Shown: in pieces, positions 25,150 through 34,370 of the stretch
Layout of the letters: every line of letters starts with the position of its first letter
Position numbering within the stretch: position 1 is the stretch's first letter
Source: GCA-002793235 sp965267355
GTDB lineage: Bacteria; Bacteroidota; Bacteroidia; Flavobacteriales_E; Vicingaceae
NCBI GenBank assembly: GCA_965267355.1
Contig: OZ253956.1
Span: 2,728,001 to 2,792,000, forward strand
Length of the DNA: 64,000 nt
Direction: 5' to 3'
Program-made: the position numbers and the translations under genes
Notes under the pieces: generated by a model
Seen by the model: the letters and a program-made list of their open reading frames with translations, nothing else
Told to the model about the DNA's origin: nothing
Database searches by the model: none

Positions 25150-27759
25150 ATGAACTTAAATAATTTCACCATAAAATCGCAAGAAGCTATACAACAGGCT
25201 CAACAAATTGCTATGGGTTTGGGTCAACAAAGTATAGAAACAGGACATATTTTAAAAGGAATATTAGAAGTAGATGAAAATGTAACTCCGTTTGTTTTAC
25301 AGAAATTAGGAGCAAATATCAATAACCTAAAACTAGCTTTAGATAAAGTGGTTGAGGGTTACCCCAAAGTTTCTGGAGGACAACAACACCTATCTGCTAA
25401 CGGACAAAAAGCTTTACAAAAAGCATCCCTTCTACTTAAAGAATTTAATGATGAATATGTAGCTATTGAACACTTATTATTAGGACTATTAGATACTGGA
25501 GATACTATTGCTCAATTATTAAAAGATAGTGGTGTTAAAGAAAAAGAACTAAAAACTGCTATTAAAGAGTTACGTAAAGGAGAAAGGGTTACTTCACAAA
25601 GTCAGGAGGAGCAATATAATGCTTTAAAAAAGTATGCGAAGAATTTAAACGAATTAGCACAAAGTAACAAGCTAGACCCAGTGATAGGTAGAGATGAAGA
25701 AATACGTAGAGTATTACAAATCTTATCTCGTAGAACCAAAAACAACCCAATACTTATTGGCGAACCTGGTGTTGGTAAAACAGCCATTGCCGAAGGTTTA
25801 GCCCACCGTATTATTTCCGGAGATGTTCCTGAAAATTTAAAGAACAAACAGATATTCTCATTAGATATGGGAGCATTAGTTGCTGGCGCTAAATATAAAG
25901 GAGAATTTGAAGAGCGTTTAAAAGCTGTTGTTAAAGAAGTAACCAATGCTGAAGGAGATATTGTGCTATTCATAGATGAAATACACACTTTAGTTGGTGC
26001 TGGAGGGGGAGAAGGTGCAATGGATGCAGCCAATATTTTAAAGCCTGCTTTAGCAAGAGGTGAGCTAAAAGCAATTGGTGCTACAACGCTTAATGAGTAT
26101 CAAAAATATTTTGAGAAAGACAAAGCCTTAGAAAGACGTTTTCAGAAAGTAATGATAGACGAACCAACAACTGAAGATGCTATTTCTATATTAAGAGGGA
26201 TAAAGGAAAAATATGAGAGCCATCACAAAGTTCAAATTAAAGATGAGGCTATTATTGCTTCAGTAGAACTTTCTCAACGCTACATATCAGATCGGTTTTT
26301 ACCTGATAAAGCCATTGACTTGATTGATGAAGCAGCTTCTAAACTTCGTATGGAAATTAACTCTAAACCTGAAGCTTTAGATGAGTTAGACAGAAAAATA
26401 ATGCAGTTAGAGATTGAACGCGAAGCCATAAAACGTGAAAAGGATGATAAAAAACTAACACGCATTAAAGAAGAATTAGCCAATTTGAATGAAGAAAGAA
26501 ATAGTTTAACAGCTAAATGGCAAGCTGAAAAAGATGTAGTTGAAGGTATCCAAAAAAGCAAGGAGGATATTGAAAATTTAAAATACGAAGCAGAACAAGC
26601 AGAGCGTAACGGTGACTTTGGAAAAGTAGCAGAAATACGCTATGGAAAGATTAAAGAAGCCGAAGAGAACTTAGAAAAGTATAAAGCTGAATTAGCTGAA
26701 ATACAGGCTAACTCTAAAATGATTAAAGAGGAAGTAACCAATGAAGAAATTGCCGAAGTGATTTCTAAATGGACAGGCATTCCTGTATCGAAAATGATAG
26801 AGAGTGAACGTGAAAAATTGTTACGATTAGAAGATGAACTCCATAAGAGAGTTGTTGGACAGGATGAAGCAATATATGCAGTTGCTGATGCCGTAAGAAG
26901 AAGTAGAGCAGGATTACAAGATGAAAAGCGACCAATTGGTTCTTTCATTTTCTTAGGAACAACAGGTGTTGGTAAAACAGAGTTAGCAAAAGCTTTAAGT
27001 GAGTTCTTATTTAACGATGAGAATGCCATGACTAGAATAGATATGAGTGAATATCAAGAAAAACACTCTGTTTCTAGATTATTAGGTGCTCCTCCAGGGT
27101 ATGTAGGTTACGATGAAGGTGGACAGTTAACTGAATCTGTTAGACGTAAACCATACTCTGTTATTCTGTTAGATGAAATTGAAAAAGCACATCCAGATGT
27201 ATTTAACATCTTACTGCAAGTGTTGGATGACGGAAGATTAACCGACAATAAAGGTAGAATGGTAAACTTTAAAAATACTATTATCATTATGACTTCTAAC
27301 ATTGGCTCACACATAATACAAGAGAGTTTTGAAAACTTAGGTGAAGTAGATAGAGAAAGTATTATTGAAAAAACCAAAATTGAAGTGTTTGGATTATTAA
27401 AGAAAACAATGCGACCAGAATTACTGAACCGTATTGATGAAACAATTATGTTTACTCCGCTAACTCAAAAAGACATCAATGAAATTGTAGAAATACAATT
27501 AAAAGGGTTAGCTAAGATGTTAACAAAAAATGATATTCAATTAGATTGGACAAAAGAAGCAATAGAACACATTGCAGAATTAGGTTACGACCCACAATTT
27601 GGAGCAAGACCAGTAAAACGAGTGTTACAAAAAAATGTGTTGAACCAACTAAGTAAAGAGATTCTAGCTGGTAAAGTTAAGTCCGACAGTAGTATATTAC
27701 TTGACCAATTTGAAGGTCAGTTTGTATTTAGAAATCCAAAAGAACAAGTTAGTCAGTAA
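25150..27759 (+). CDS. clpB: ATP-dependent disaggregase ClpB
   Basis: A Hsp100 chaperone that rescues aggregated proteins with DnaK. The order is a Clp N-domain with two repeats (1-145), AAA1 with Walker A GEPGVGKTAIAEG and Walker B VLFIDEIHTLVGAG, the long coiled-coil M-domain (about 400-530) that separates ClpB from ClpA and ClpC, and AAA2 with GTTGVGKTELAKAL, LLDEIEKAHPDV and the sensor/arginine-finger region. The C-terminal GARPVKRVLQ is standard. The length of 869 is normal. I see no CIRCE element in the upstream 170 bases. A hairpin overlaps the stop codon. Confidence 0.96.
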   Translation: MNLNNFTIKSQEAIQQAQQIAMGLGQQSIETGHILKGILEVDENVTPFVLQKLGANINNLKLALDKVVEGYPKVSGGQQHLSANGQKALQKASLLLKEFNDEYVAIEHLLLGLLDTGDTIAQLLKDSGVKEKELKTAIKELRKGERVTSQSQEEQYNALKKYAKNLNELAQSNKLDPVIGRDEEIRRVLQILSRRTKNNPILIGEPGVGKTAIAEGLAHRIISGDVPENLKNKQIFSLDMGALVAGAKYKGEFEERLKAVVKEVTNAEGDIVLFIDEIHTLVGAGGGEGAMDAANILKPALARGELKAIGATTLNEYQKYFEKDKALERRFQKVMIDEPTTEDAISILRGIKEKYESHHKVQIKDEAIIASVELSQRYISDRFLPDKAIDLIDEAASKLRMEINSKPEALDELDRKIMQLEIEREAIKREKDDKKLTRIKEELANLNEERNSLTAKWQAEKDVVEGIQKSKEDIENLKYEAEQAERNGDFGKVAEIRYGKIKEAEENLEKYKAELAEIQANSKMIKEEVTNEEIAEVISKWTGIPVSKMIESEREKLLRLEDELHKRVVGQDEAIYAVADAVRRSRAGLQDEKRPIGSFIFLGTTGVGKTELAKALSEFLFNDENAMTRIDMSEYQEKHSVSRLLGAPPGYVGYDEGGQLTESVRRKPYSVILLDEIEKAHPDVFNILLQVLDDGRLTDNKGRMVNFKNTIIIMTSNIGSHIIQESFENLGEVDRESIIEKTKIEVFGLLKKTMRPELLNRIDETIMFTPLTQKDINEIVEIQLKGLAKMLTKNDIQLDWTKEAIEHIAELGYDPQFGARPVKRVLQKNVLNQLSKEILAGKVKSDSSILLDQFEGQFVFRNPKEQVSQ

Positions 27760-27784
27760 AAGGAGATTAAACTCTCTTTTTACT
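27755..27784 (+). terminator. Hairpin overlapping the clpB stop codon, possible terminator
   Basis: AGTAAAAGGAGA (27755-27766) pairs with TCTCTTTTTACT (27773-27784) with one G-T pair and loop TTAAAC. The T run is within the stem as in other terminators here, but no long T tract follows, so strength is uncertain. Confidence 0.5.
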
Positions 27785-27849
27785 GACAAATGTCATATAA
27801 AGCATATTAATTATTAATCATATTTGTTTAAAATAAAAAAGACATAGAG

Positions 27850-28221
27850 ATGAAAATACACATAGATGATTCTAAAACCATTGCAGAAATTCAAAAAGAG
27901 TTTAACGATGTTTTTGAGTTTGTAAAAATTGAATTTTTTAACAAACCTCACAAGGAAGGTGAGGGTTCAACTAAAGAAGACTTGATTGATTCTTCTAAAA
28001 AGTTAAGTGAAGTTAGAACTGTACACAACGAAGGTGATATTATTATTACCAAGGATATGTTGGTTAGTGAAGTAGAAAATGCTTTTGAAGAAAATTTTGG
28101 AATTCATATTCAGGTTTTTAGAAAACAAAATGACGTTTGGTTAGTAACTACAACCACTGATAGCTGGACACTGGAGAAACAGATTGAAACAGCTAAGTTT
28201 AACAGTACTCCTGTAGAATAA
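27850..28221 (+). CDS. Conserved-looking small protein of unknown function
   Basis: A 123-residue soluble acidic protein with no signal peptide or membrane segment. Alternating beta strands and helices are suggested (MKIHIDDSKTIAEIQKEF, IHIQVFRKQNDVWLVTT), with a C-terminal helix. I do not recognise a named domain. A near-consensus CATATTTG lies about 30 bases upstream. It ends in a stop codon that directly abuts the stop of the convergent MBL hydrolase gene, so the two genes touch without overlap. It is in the neighbourhood of clpB but separated from it by a hairpin. Confidence 0.6.
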   Translation: MKIHIDDSKTIAEIQKEFNDVFEFVKIEFFNKPHKEGEGSTKEDLIDSSKKLSEVRTVHNEGDIIITKDMLVSEVENAFEENFGIHIQVFRKQNDVWLVTTTTDSWTLEKQIETAKFNSTPVE

Positions 28222-28983
28222 TTACAGATTTAAAATCAACCCATCATGAGCTATCTGAACAAAATCAGGTAGCTCTTTTTGTACCTCCTCGTGTTTTCCA
28301 AGTAAATGACTAATGTGTGTTAGATAAGCCTTTTTTGGCTTTAGCTCTTCTAACAAATCTAAAGCTTCACTTAAAGTGAAATGCGATAAATGATCCGTTT
28401 TACGCAAGGCATTAACAACAATTACTTCTGAACCTCTAATTTTATTTAACTCCTCCTCCTCTATTCTATTAGCATCTGTAATGTAAGTGAAATTTCCAAT
28501 TCTATATGCTTTAACAGGCATTTTATAATGCCAAACATCTATAGGGATTAATTGTACCTCACCTATTTTAAACTGTTTATCAGTAATACTATTCAGATTA
28601 ATGTGCGGAACTCCCGGATATTTTTTTGCTTCAAATGCATAGTAAAATTCTCTTCTTAAGGCTTTTTGTACTTGCTCAGTAGCAAACACTTCCATGTCTT
28701 TTTGCTGCTTAAAATTAAAAGCACGCACATCATCTAATCCTGCAACATGGTCTTTATGCTCGTGTGTAAAAACTACAGCATCTAATTGCTGTACATTTGC
28801 CCTTAACATTTGTTGCCTAAAATCTGGCCCTGTATCTACAACAATCACTTTTCCTTTATCCTCAATTAAGATAGAAGTTCTAAGTCTTTTGTCTTTAGGA
28901 TTATCTGATAAACACACCTCGCAATTACAAGCTATTACGGGCACACCTTGAGAAGTTCCTGTTCCTAGAAAAGTAATTTTCAT
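28222..28983 (-). CDS. MBL-fold metallohydrolase, PhnP-like
   Basis: A metallo-beta-lactamase-fold phosphodiesterase-type protein of 253-254 residues (ATG at 28983 or 28986). The signature FTHEHKDHVAGLDD is the HxHxDH metal site, with further ligands in VVDTGPDF, ITDANRIE and LTHISHLLGKH. The N-terminal ITFLGTGTSQGVPVIACNC and its paired cysteines (CNCEVC) are typical of the PhnP/PqqB-like branch, where they hold a structural zinc. A cyclic phosphodiester substrate is plausible. It is probably cotranscribed with the cysteine desulfurase nine bases upstream. Confidence 0.85.
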   Translation of the reverse strand: MKITFLGTGTSQGVPVIACNCEVCLSDNPKDKRLRTSILIEDKGKVIVVDTGPDFRQQMLRANVQQLDAVVFTHEHKDHVAGLDDVRAFNFKQQKDMEVFATEQVQKALRREFYYAFEAKKYPGVPHINLNSITDKQFKIGEVQLIPIDVWHYKMPVKAYRIGNFTYITDANRIEEEELNKIRGSEVIVVNALRKTDHLSHFTLSEALDLLEELKPKKAYLTHISHLLGKHEEVQKELPDFVQIAHDGLILNL

Positions 28984-28992
28984 CAAGCTAAT

Positions 28993-30135
28993 TTAAGCAG
29001 GAACAGCAAATAATTCTTTGATTACGTTAATCGTATAGTCAATTTCTTCTTTGGTGTTGTATTTACTAAAAGAAAAACGAATAGAAGGTTTAGTCATATC
29101 ACAACCAATATTTCTTAACACATGAGAACCTACATTACTTCCTGAAGAACAAGCACTACCACCAGAAACAGCTATTCCTTCAATATCGAAATTATACAAC
29201 AACATTTCATCCATTTCACTATTCGGAAATTGAACGTTAAGTACCGTGTATAAACTATCACCTTTCGGGTCTCCGTTAAAAGTAACTCCAGGTATAGTAG
29301 CTTCTAATTGTTCTATCATGTATGTTTTTAACCCTTGAACATGCTTTTGGTGTGCCTCCAAATCACGGTAAGCCACTTCCATCGCTTTAGTTAAACCAAC
29401 AATACCTATTATGTTTTCAGTACCCGCTCTTACATTACGTTCTTGCGCACCACCAGTAATAATCGGCTTTATCTGAATATCTTGATTTACATATAAAAAA
29501 CCTACTCCTTTTGGTCCATGAAATTTATGAGCCGAACAGGTTAAAAAATCAATACCCAACTCCCTAACATCAAATTCATAATGACACATGGTTTGAACGG
29601 TATCAGAATGAAAAATTGCTCCATATTGTTTGCAGATATCAGCTACCTTTTTCAACGGTAACCTATTACCAATTTCATTATTGGCATGCATCAAAGAAAC
29701 TAAAGTCTTTCTATCTCTATTTTCTTCTAACAACTGAGTTAAACTATCAATATTTACATATCCTTTAGCATCATGATTAACCAAACTTAATTTTAAATCA
29801 GCACAATTCTTATCCAGTACTTCAGCAGTATCTATTACTGCATGATGTTCAGTTGCAGAAGTAATAATATGATTAACTCCAGAGTCCTGAACAGCACAAC
29901 GCAATACCATGTTATCTGCCTCTGTACCTCCTCCCGTAAAAACTATTTCGCTAGGTGAAGCATTAATATACTTGGCAACTTGTTTTCTCGATTTTTCTAT
30001 AATTGCTCTAGTTCCACGTCCAAATGAATGTATTGATGAAGGATTCCCAAAACTATTTTCCATTATTGGAATAATGGCCTCTATTACCTCCTTATCCATA
30101 GGAGTTGTTGCTGCATTATCTAAGTATACTTTCAT
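28993..30135 (-). CDS. Cysteine desulfurase (NifS/IscS-like)
   Basis: A PLP enzyme of 380 residues that takes sulfur from cysteine for Fe-S clusters or thio-modified tRNA. The PLP lysine is K204 in SAHKFHGPKG and the catalytic cysteine is C329 in SGGSACSSGSN, the long-loop group I (IscS/NifS) form. N-terminal YLDNAATTPMD is diagnostic. No isc or suf genes are nearby; instead an MBL hydrolase follows. A four-helix-bundle gene framed by inverted repeats lies immediately upstream, with one repeat arm beginning at the base just before the ATG, so the original promoter may have been displaced. Confidence 0.93.
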   Translation of the reverse strand: MKVYLDNAATTPMDKEVIEAIIPIMENSFGNPSSIHSFGRGTRAIIEKSRKQVAKYINASPSEIVFTGGGTEADNMVLRCAVQDSGVNHIITSATEHHAVIDTAEVLDKNCADLKLSLVNHDAKGYVNIDSLTQLLEENRDRKTLVSLMHANNEIGNRLPLKKVADICKQYGAIFHSDTVQTMCHYEFDVRELGIDFLTCSAHKFHGPKGVGFLYVNQDIQIKPIITGGAQERNVRAGTENIIGIVGLTKAMEVAYRDLEAHQKHVQGLKTYMIEQLEATIPGVTFNGDPKGDSLYTVLNVQFPNSEMDEMLLYNFDIEGIAVSGGSACSSGSNVGSHVLRNIGCDMTKPSIRFSFSKYNTKEEIDYTINVIKELFAVPA

Positions 30136-30174
30136 TTTATTTAGTTACAAAATACTGGTTGCTTGTTACTGGTT
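30136..30174. repeat. Left arm of imperfect inverted repeat framing the four-helix-bundle gene
   Basis: The core 30153-30174 reads TACTGGTTGCTTGTTACTGG plus TT. It matches the reverse complement of 30555-30576 at 17 of 22 positions, counted by hand. An outer TTTATTTA at 30136-30143 also recurs inverted on the right side. The core includes a direct repeat of TACTGGTT. Confidence 0.6.
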
Positions 30175-30552
30175 TTACTTCCAGTTTTCATCAACATATT
30201 GAATAAATTTATTAATTCTTTTACCCAAAACGTTATAACTTTCAATTAATTCTGTTAAGGGGGTTTCTTCAAAATACAGTTTATTTATCATTTCTAATTG
30301 TGAAGTTGCTTCATCACATGATGCTTGAGAATAAGTTAAAAATTTTATAAAATCATTTTTATATCTTTTCCTTCCATACCCTTCTACTATTTGGTCTTTA
30401 ATACTTTTTGTAGATCTTCTAAGTTGGCTTCCTTGTTCGTAAAGCTCATATTTTGGTAAGGTTAAACTCAACTTATGTACTTTTAATGCTAATTGAAAAG
30501 CATCTTTGTATATATCTAAATCTCTATAGCTTTTCTTCGTTTTCATAGACAA
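30175..30552 (-). CDS. Orphan four-helix-bundle protein (23S rRNA intervening-sequence protein family)
   Basis: A 125-residue protein of the IVP/S23 four-helix-bundle family, recognised from SYRDLDIYKDAFQLALKVH, YELYEQGSQLRRSTKSI and IVEGYGRKRYKNDFIKFL. Such proteins were first found in intervening sequences inside 23S rRNA genes, and relatives act as accessory proteins of diversity-generating retroelements (Avd). Here there is no rRNA or reverse transcriptase. The gene sits alone between glmM and a cysteine desulfurase, with inverted repeat arms starting next to the stop codon and next to the start codon. It may be a small mobile or formerly mobile unit. Confidence 0.85.
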   Translation of the reverse strand: MSMKTKKSYRDLDIYKDAFQLALKVHKLSLTLPKYELYEQGSQLRRSTKSIKDQIVEGYGRKRYKNDFIKFLTYSQASCDEATSQLEMINKLYFEETPLTELIESYNVLGKRINKFIQYVDENWK

Positions 30553-30554
30553 TC

Positions 30555-30594
30555 AACTAGTATCTAGCAACTAGAAACTGTGCAAATAAATAAA
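30555..30594. repeat. Right arm of imperfect inverted repeat framing the four-helix-bundle gene
   Basis: The core 30555-30576 (AACTAGTATCTAGCAACTAG plus AA) pairs with 30153-30174 in inverted orientation. TAAATAAA at 30587-30594 mirrors the outer end of the left arm. The arm itself contains repeated CTAG steps. Confidence 0.6.
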
Positions 30595-30640
30595 TTTAAC
30601 TTTTAACTTTTTCTCCTAAACAACAAGTATTCATGGATTT

Positions 30641-32026
30641 CTAAATTATATCTTTAACGTCATCTATTATTTGCTGGGCCAGCTTACTAGCAGCTTCCAT
30701 AGAATTATTTTCTGAATAAACTCTAATAATAGGCTCTGTATTGGATTTACGTAAATGCACCCACCCATCAGCAAAATCAATCTTTACACCATCTATAGTA
30801 TTTACGTCTTCGTTTTTGTACTTATCAGCTATCGCTACCAAAATTTTATCCACATCAATTTGAGGAGTTAGTTCGATTTTATTCTTTGATATAAAGTAGT
30901 TTGGATAAGTAGCTCTTAATTCCGAACAAATTGTCACATCAGCTTTTGCCAAATGAGATAAAAACATAGCAATACCCACTAATGCATCTCTTCCGTAATG
31001 TGATTCAGGATAAATAATCCCTCCATTTCCTTCCCCTCCAATAATAGCATTATTTTCCTTCATTTTGGTAACAACATTTACTTCTCCAACAGCTGCTGCA
31101 AAATATTGTCCACCATGTTTCTCAGTAACATCTCTTAATGCTCTCGTAGAGGAAAGGTTAGATACTGTATTCCCAGGTTTGTTCTGTAAAATATAATCTG
31201 CTACAGCAACTAAAGTATATTCTTCGCCAAACATTTCTCCATTTTCACAAACCATACACAATCGATCTACATCAGGATCAACCACAAAACCTACATCTGC
31301 TTTTTGCTCAACAACCTGTTTAGCAATTTCAGTTAAATTTTCTGGTAATGGCTCAGGGTTATGCGGAAAATGTCCTGTTGGTTCACAATACAATTCAATG
31401 ACATCCTTTACGCCAAGTGCTTTTAATAAAGCTGGTAAAAATATTCCTCCAGTAGAGTTCACACAATCAACAGCCACTCTAAAATTCTTAGCTTTAATAG
31501 CTTCAACATCAACCAACTCTAAATCTAATATAGATTGAATGTGTTTCTCCAAGTATGAATCATCAATGCTGTAAGCCCCTAAATCATCAACTTCAGCATA
31601 GCTAAAAGCATTTTGTTCGGCTATAGCTAATAAATCTGTCCCATCTTGAGCCGAAATAAACTCACCTTTTTCATTCAGTAATTTTAAAGCATTCCATTGT
31701 TTTGGGTTATGACTTGCAGTTAAAATTATTCCTCCATTGGCGCCTTCCATAGGCACAGCAACCTCAACAGTTGGCGTAGTACTTAAACCCAAATCAATCA
31801 CATCAATTCCTAAACCTTGTAAAGTACCTGAAACAATATTAGTCACCATGGTTCCAGATAGTCTTGCGTCTCTTCCAATAACAACTTTTAACTTACCAGA
31901 GTTCTTTTGTTTTAACCACGTTCCGTAAGCAGAAGTAAACTTAACCACATCCAACGGTGTTAAGCCTTCACCAGGCTCTCCTCCTATTGTCCCTCTAATT
32001 CCTGAAATAGATTTTATTAATGTCAT
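30641..32026 (-). CDS. glmM: Phosphoglucosamine mutase / phosphohexomutase
   Basis: An alpha-D-phosphohexomutase of 461 residues from the chosen start. The active serine is S105 in ILTASHNPKQWN, the metal site is VDPDVDRL, the sugar-binding loop is GGEGNGG and the phosphate-binding end is RKSNTEPIIRVY. In this phylum this form is normally the GlmM that makes glucosamine-1-phosphate for cell-wall and lipid A precursors; phosphomannomutase activity is possible. I take the ATG at 32026 (MTLIKSISGIRGT) because a perfect -7 element lies at 32044-32051, inside the longer frame that begins at 32080. Confidence 0.9.
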   Translation of the reverse strand: MTLIKSISGIRGTIGGEPGEGLTPLDVVKFTSAYGTWLKQKNSGKLKVVIGRDARLSGTMVTNIVSGTLQGLGIDVIDLGLSTTPTVEVAVPMEGANGGIILTASHNPKQWNALKLLNEKGEFISAQDGTDLLAIAEQNAFSYAEVDDLGAYSIDDSYLEKHIQSILDLELVDVEAIKAKNFRVAVDCVNSTGGIFLPALLKALGVKDVIELYCEPTGHFPHNPEPLPENLTEIAKQVVEQKADVGFVVDPDVDRLCMVCENGEMFGEEYTLVAVADYILQNKPGNTVSNLSSTRALRDVTEKHGGQYFAAAVGEVNVVTKMKENNAIIGGEGNGGIIYPESHYGRDALVGIAMFLSHLAKADVTICSELRATYPNYFISKNKIELTPQIDVDKILVAIADKYKNEDVNTIDGVKIDFADGWVHLRKSNTEPIIRVYSENNSMEAASKLAQQIIDDVKDII

Positions 32027-32043
32027 ACCGCAATTTTTAAAAA

Positions 32044-32051
32044 CAAATGTA
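32044..32051 (-). promoter_or_regulatory. Predicted -7 promoter element of glmM
   Basis: The minus strand reads TACATTTG with a TTG 20 bases further upstream as a possible -33 box. It lies 17 bases before the ATG at 32026 and rules against the longer upstream start. Confidence 0.65.
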
Positions 32052-32162
32052 GTTTTTATAAACCCAATACACAACCACAAAATATGTTAACTTTTTTGTT
32101 AATAATAAAACCTAAAAACTGTGCTATAAAATGCTAAAAAAGTAACTTTACATAATAGAAGG

Positions 32163-33590
32163 ATGGAAGACAATTTTGATTCATACAACGAGGAAAACGA
32201 TTACACAGAATCGCTCAATAAATTTGAATTAATGCTCGAAAATAACGAAAGTTATTTTTTTGATGTTGAGGAATTTGAAGATGTAATTGATCATTACTTA
32301 GATAATAGTGATTTAGAAAAAGCAAAAAAAGCAATAGAACTTTCGCTTTATCAACACCCTACATCATCAGCACTTAAACTAAAAAAAGCCTATTACTTAA
32401 TAGGCATTCATCAGCTCAATAAAGCCCTGGAAATAATTAATGGAGTTGAATTATTTGAACCTTTTAACCTGGAACTATTAAGTGTAAAGGCGGGTATTTA
32501 TAGCCAATTAAGACAGCACCAAAAAGCCATTGAGTATTTTAATAAAGCTCTCAAATTAACCAGTGATAATGCTGAAAAAACGAATTTATCCATCAACATT
32601 GCTTTTGAATACGAAAACCTGAACCAGTTTGATAAAGCTATAGAAATTTTAAAGGCCATAATTGATAAAAACCCTGAAAATGAAACTGTTCTTTACGAAT
32701 TAGCTTTTTGTTATAACCTAAAAAACGATGTGAATGGCTGTATTCGATTTTTCAAAAATTTTGTAGATAATCATCCTTACAGTTATTCAGCATGGTATAA
32801 TTTGGGTACAGCATACAATAGAGCTGAATTATATGAAAAAGCTATCGATGCTTTTGACTTTACTATTGCCATAAAAGAAGATTTTGCTTCTGCATATTTT
32901 AATAAAGGAAACTCTTTAGCTCATCTTGAAGAATATAAAAAAGCCATTGAAAGTTATAAAGAAACTTTTTTATACGAAGATCCTGATGCTACTGCCTATT
33001 ACTACATTGGTGAGTGCTACGAAAAACTAAGTTTGCTAAAAGAAGCTCAAACTAATTATTATAAAGCCACACGAATTGATGCTTACAATGCTGATGCCTG
33101 GGCAGGGTTAGCAGCTGTTAGCGAAGCTGAAAGCAAGTTTCAATCAGCAATGTATTACATTAAAAAAGCTTTAGAACTCGACAATGAAAATGCTGAATAC
33201 TGGTATATCTATGGTGATGTTCTTTCTAAAGTAGGAATGGTTGATGAAGCTATTGTTGCTTATTATAAGGTGATTGAACTCGATGAAAGCAATGATGACA
33301 TTTGGTTAGATTTAGCTGAAGTAGTTAGAGATTACGAAAGTATTGAAAAAGCTATTTTATACATCTACGAAGGCATTGAAAAACAACCAAACAATTACTC
33401 TTTATTAGCAAGGTTAATAGCTTATTTATTAATGTTAGGAAAAGAGCAAGATGCCGTACAAAACTTAGTAACTTTGCTGGATAATGATGTTGAAATATTA
33501 CAAGACCTTATTGAATTTTACCCTCAAACAACAAACTTCCCAAGAATAATAGATGTATTAGAAAATTATAAGAAGGATAATGAATTTTGA
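32163..33590 (+). CDS. Tetratricopeptide repeat protein
   Basis: A 475-residue cytoplasmic protein built almost entirely of TPR units, with about ten recognisable (AIEYFNKALKLT, AWYNLGTAYNRAELYEKAID, AYYYIGECYEKLSLLKEAQT, YWYIYGDVLSKVGMVDEAIV). There is no signal peptide and the N-terminus is acidic. It is a protein-interaction scaffold of unknown partner. A protein of this form is widely conserved in Bacteroidetes, as far as I recall. Its end overlaps the comA start by 11 bases, so it probably belongs to the comA-rhodanese-DUF368 transcription unit. Confidence 0.82.
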   Translation: MEDNFDSYNEENDYTESLNKFELMLENNESYFFDVEEFEDVIDHYLDNSDLEKAKKAIELSLYQHPTSSALKLKKAYYLIGIHQLNKALEIINGVELFEPFNLELLSVKAGIYSQLRQHQKAIEYFNKALKLTSDNAEKTNLSINIAFEYENLNQFDKAIEILKAIIDKNPENETVLYELAFCYNLKNDVNGCIRFFKNFVDNHPYSYSAWYNLGTAYNRAELYEKAIDAFDFTIAIKEDFASAYFNKGNSLAHLEEYKKAIESYKETFLYEDPDATAYYYIGECYEKLSLLKEAQTNYYKATRIDAYNADAWAGLAAVSEAESKFQSAMYYIKKALELDNENAEYWYIYGDVLSKVGMVDEAIVAYYKVIELDESNDDIWLDLAEVVRDYESIEKAILYIYEGIEKQPNNYSLLARLIAYLLMLGKEQDAVQNLVTLLDNDVEILQDLIEFYPQTTNFPRIIDVLENYKKDNEF

Positions 33591-34362
33591 ATTACCAAAT
33601 ATCCCTAAAAGGGAGAAACAACCCAGAAATAATGGGTTAACCATGATGATGGATAAGGGGCTGAGCTGGAGACAAAGTGAAAATTTTGTTGATACTGCAG
33701 GCGAACTAACCGACTTAGTAAAACTCGGATTTGGTACCTCTTACGTTACAAAAGACTTAGAACGAAAACTAGAAATTTATAAAAATGCTGGCATCAAAAC
33801 CTATTTTGGAGGCACTCTTTTTGAGGCTTTTATTGTTAGAGGAATGTTTGATGATTACAGAAAGTTGCTAGATAAATACAAAATGGAAACTTGCGAAGTT
33901 TCTGATGGTTCTATTGTTATATCTCCTGAACAGAAGTGTGAATATATCTCAACGTTGTCAAAAGATTTTACAGTACTTTCAGAGGTAGGCTCTAAGGAGG
34001 CAGGTATCTTTATTAGTCCTTCTAAATGGATTTCTATGATGCAAACTGAATTAGAGGCTGGCAGTTGGAAAGTAATTGCGGAAGCTAGAGAAAGTGGTAA
34101 TGTTGGTATATACAGACCAAATGGTACTGCCCATGTTGCGTTAGTAAACAAAATTATTTCTAACGTTAAAGTAGAAAATATTTTATGGGAAGCTCCTAAA
34201 AAAGCTCAACAAGTTTGGTTTATTAAGCAATTTGGTGCAAATGTAAATCTAGGTAATATTGCTCATGATGAAGTTATTCCATTAGAATGTTTACGCTTAG
34301 GACTTAGAGGGGACACCTTCTTTGATAGCTTACCTGAAGAAGTTGTTACTCAATTCAAATAA
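33580..34362 (+). CDS. comA: Phosphosulfolactate synthase
   Basis: ComA adds sulfite to phosphoenolpyruvate to make (R)-2-phospho-3-sulfolactate, first identified in coenzyme M synthesis of methanogens. The 260-residue TIM-barrel-type protein shows family text: GLTMMMDKGLS, VKLGFGTSYV, KTYFGGTLFE, ISDGS-like EVSDGSIVISPE and VLSEVGSKEAG. ComB, the next enzyme, is also in this window (50169-50912). Bacteroidetes do not make coenzyme M, so the pathway probably feeds sulfolactate, cysteate or sulfonolipid synthesis; that is inference. Confidence 0.88.
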   Translation: MNFELPNIPKREKQPRNNGLTMMMDKGLSWRQSENFVDTAGELTDLVKLGFGTSYVTKDLERKLEIYKNAGIKTYFGGTLFEAFIVRGMFDDYRKLLDKYKMETCEVSDGSIVISPEQKCEYISTLSKDFTVLSEVGSKEAGIFISPSKWISMMQTELEAGSWKVIAEARESGNVGIYRPNGTAHVALVNKIISNVKVENILWEAPKKAQQVWFIKQFGANVNLGNIAHDEVIPLECLRLGLRGDTFFDSLPEEVVTQFK

Positions 34363-34370
34363 TCTTTATT

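Noticed and set aside
25602..27377. Several minus-strand open frames inside clpB
   Set aside because: They lie opposite strongly conserved ClpB AAA motifs, have low-complexity Ser/Leu-rich translations and no promoters of their own; they are shadows of the real gene.
30175..30552. Intervening sequence within a 23S rRNA gene or part of a diversity-generating retroelement
   Set aside because: No rRNA sequence, reverse transcriptase or template repeat is present next to the four-helix-bundle gene.
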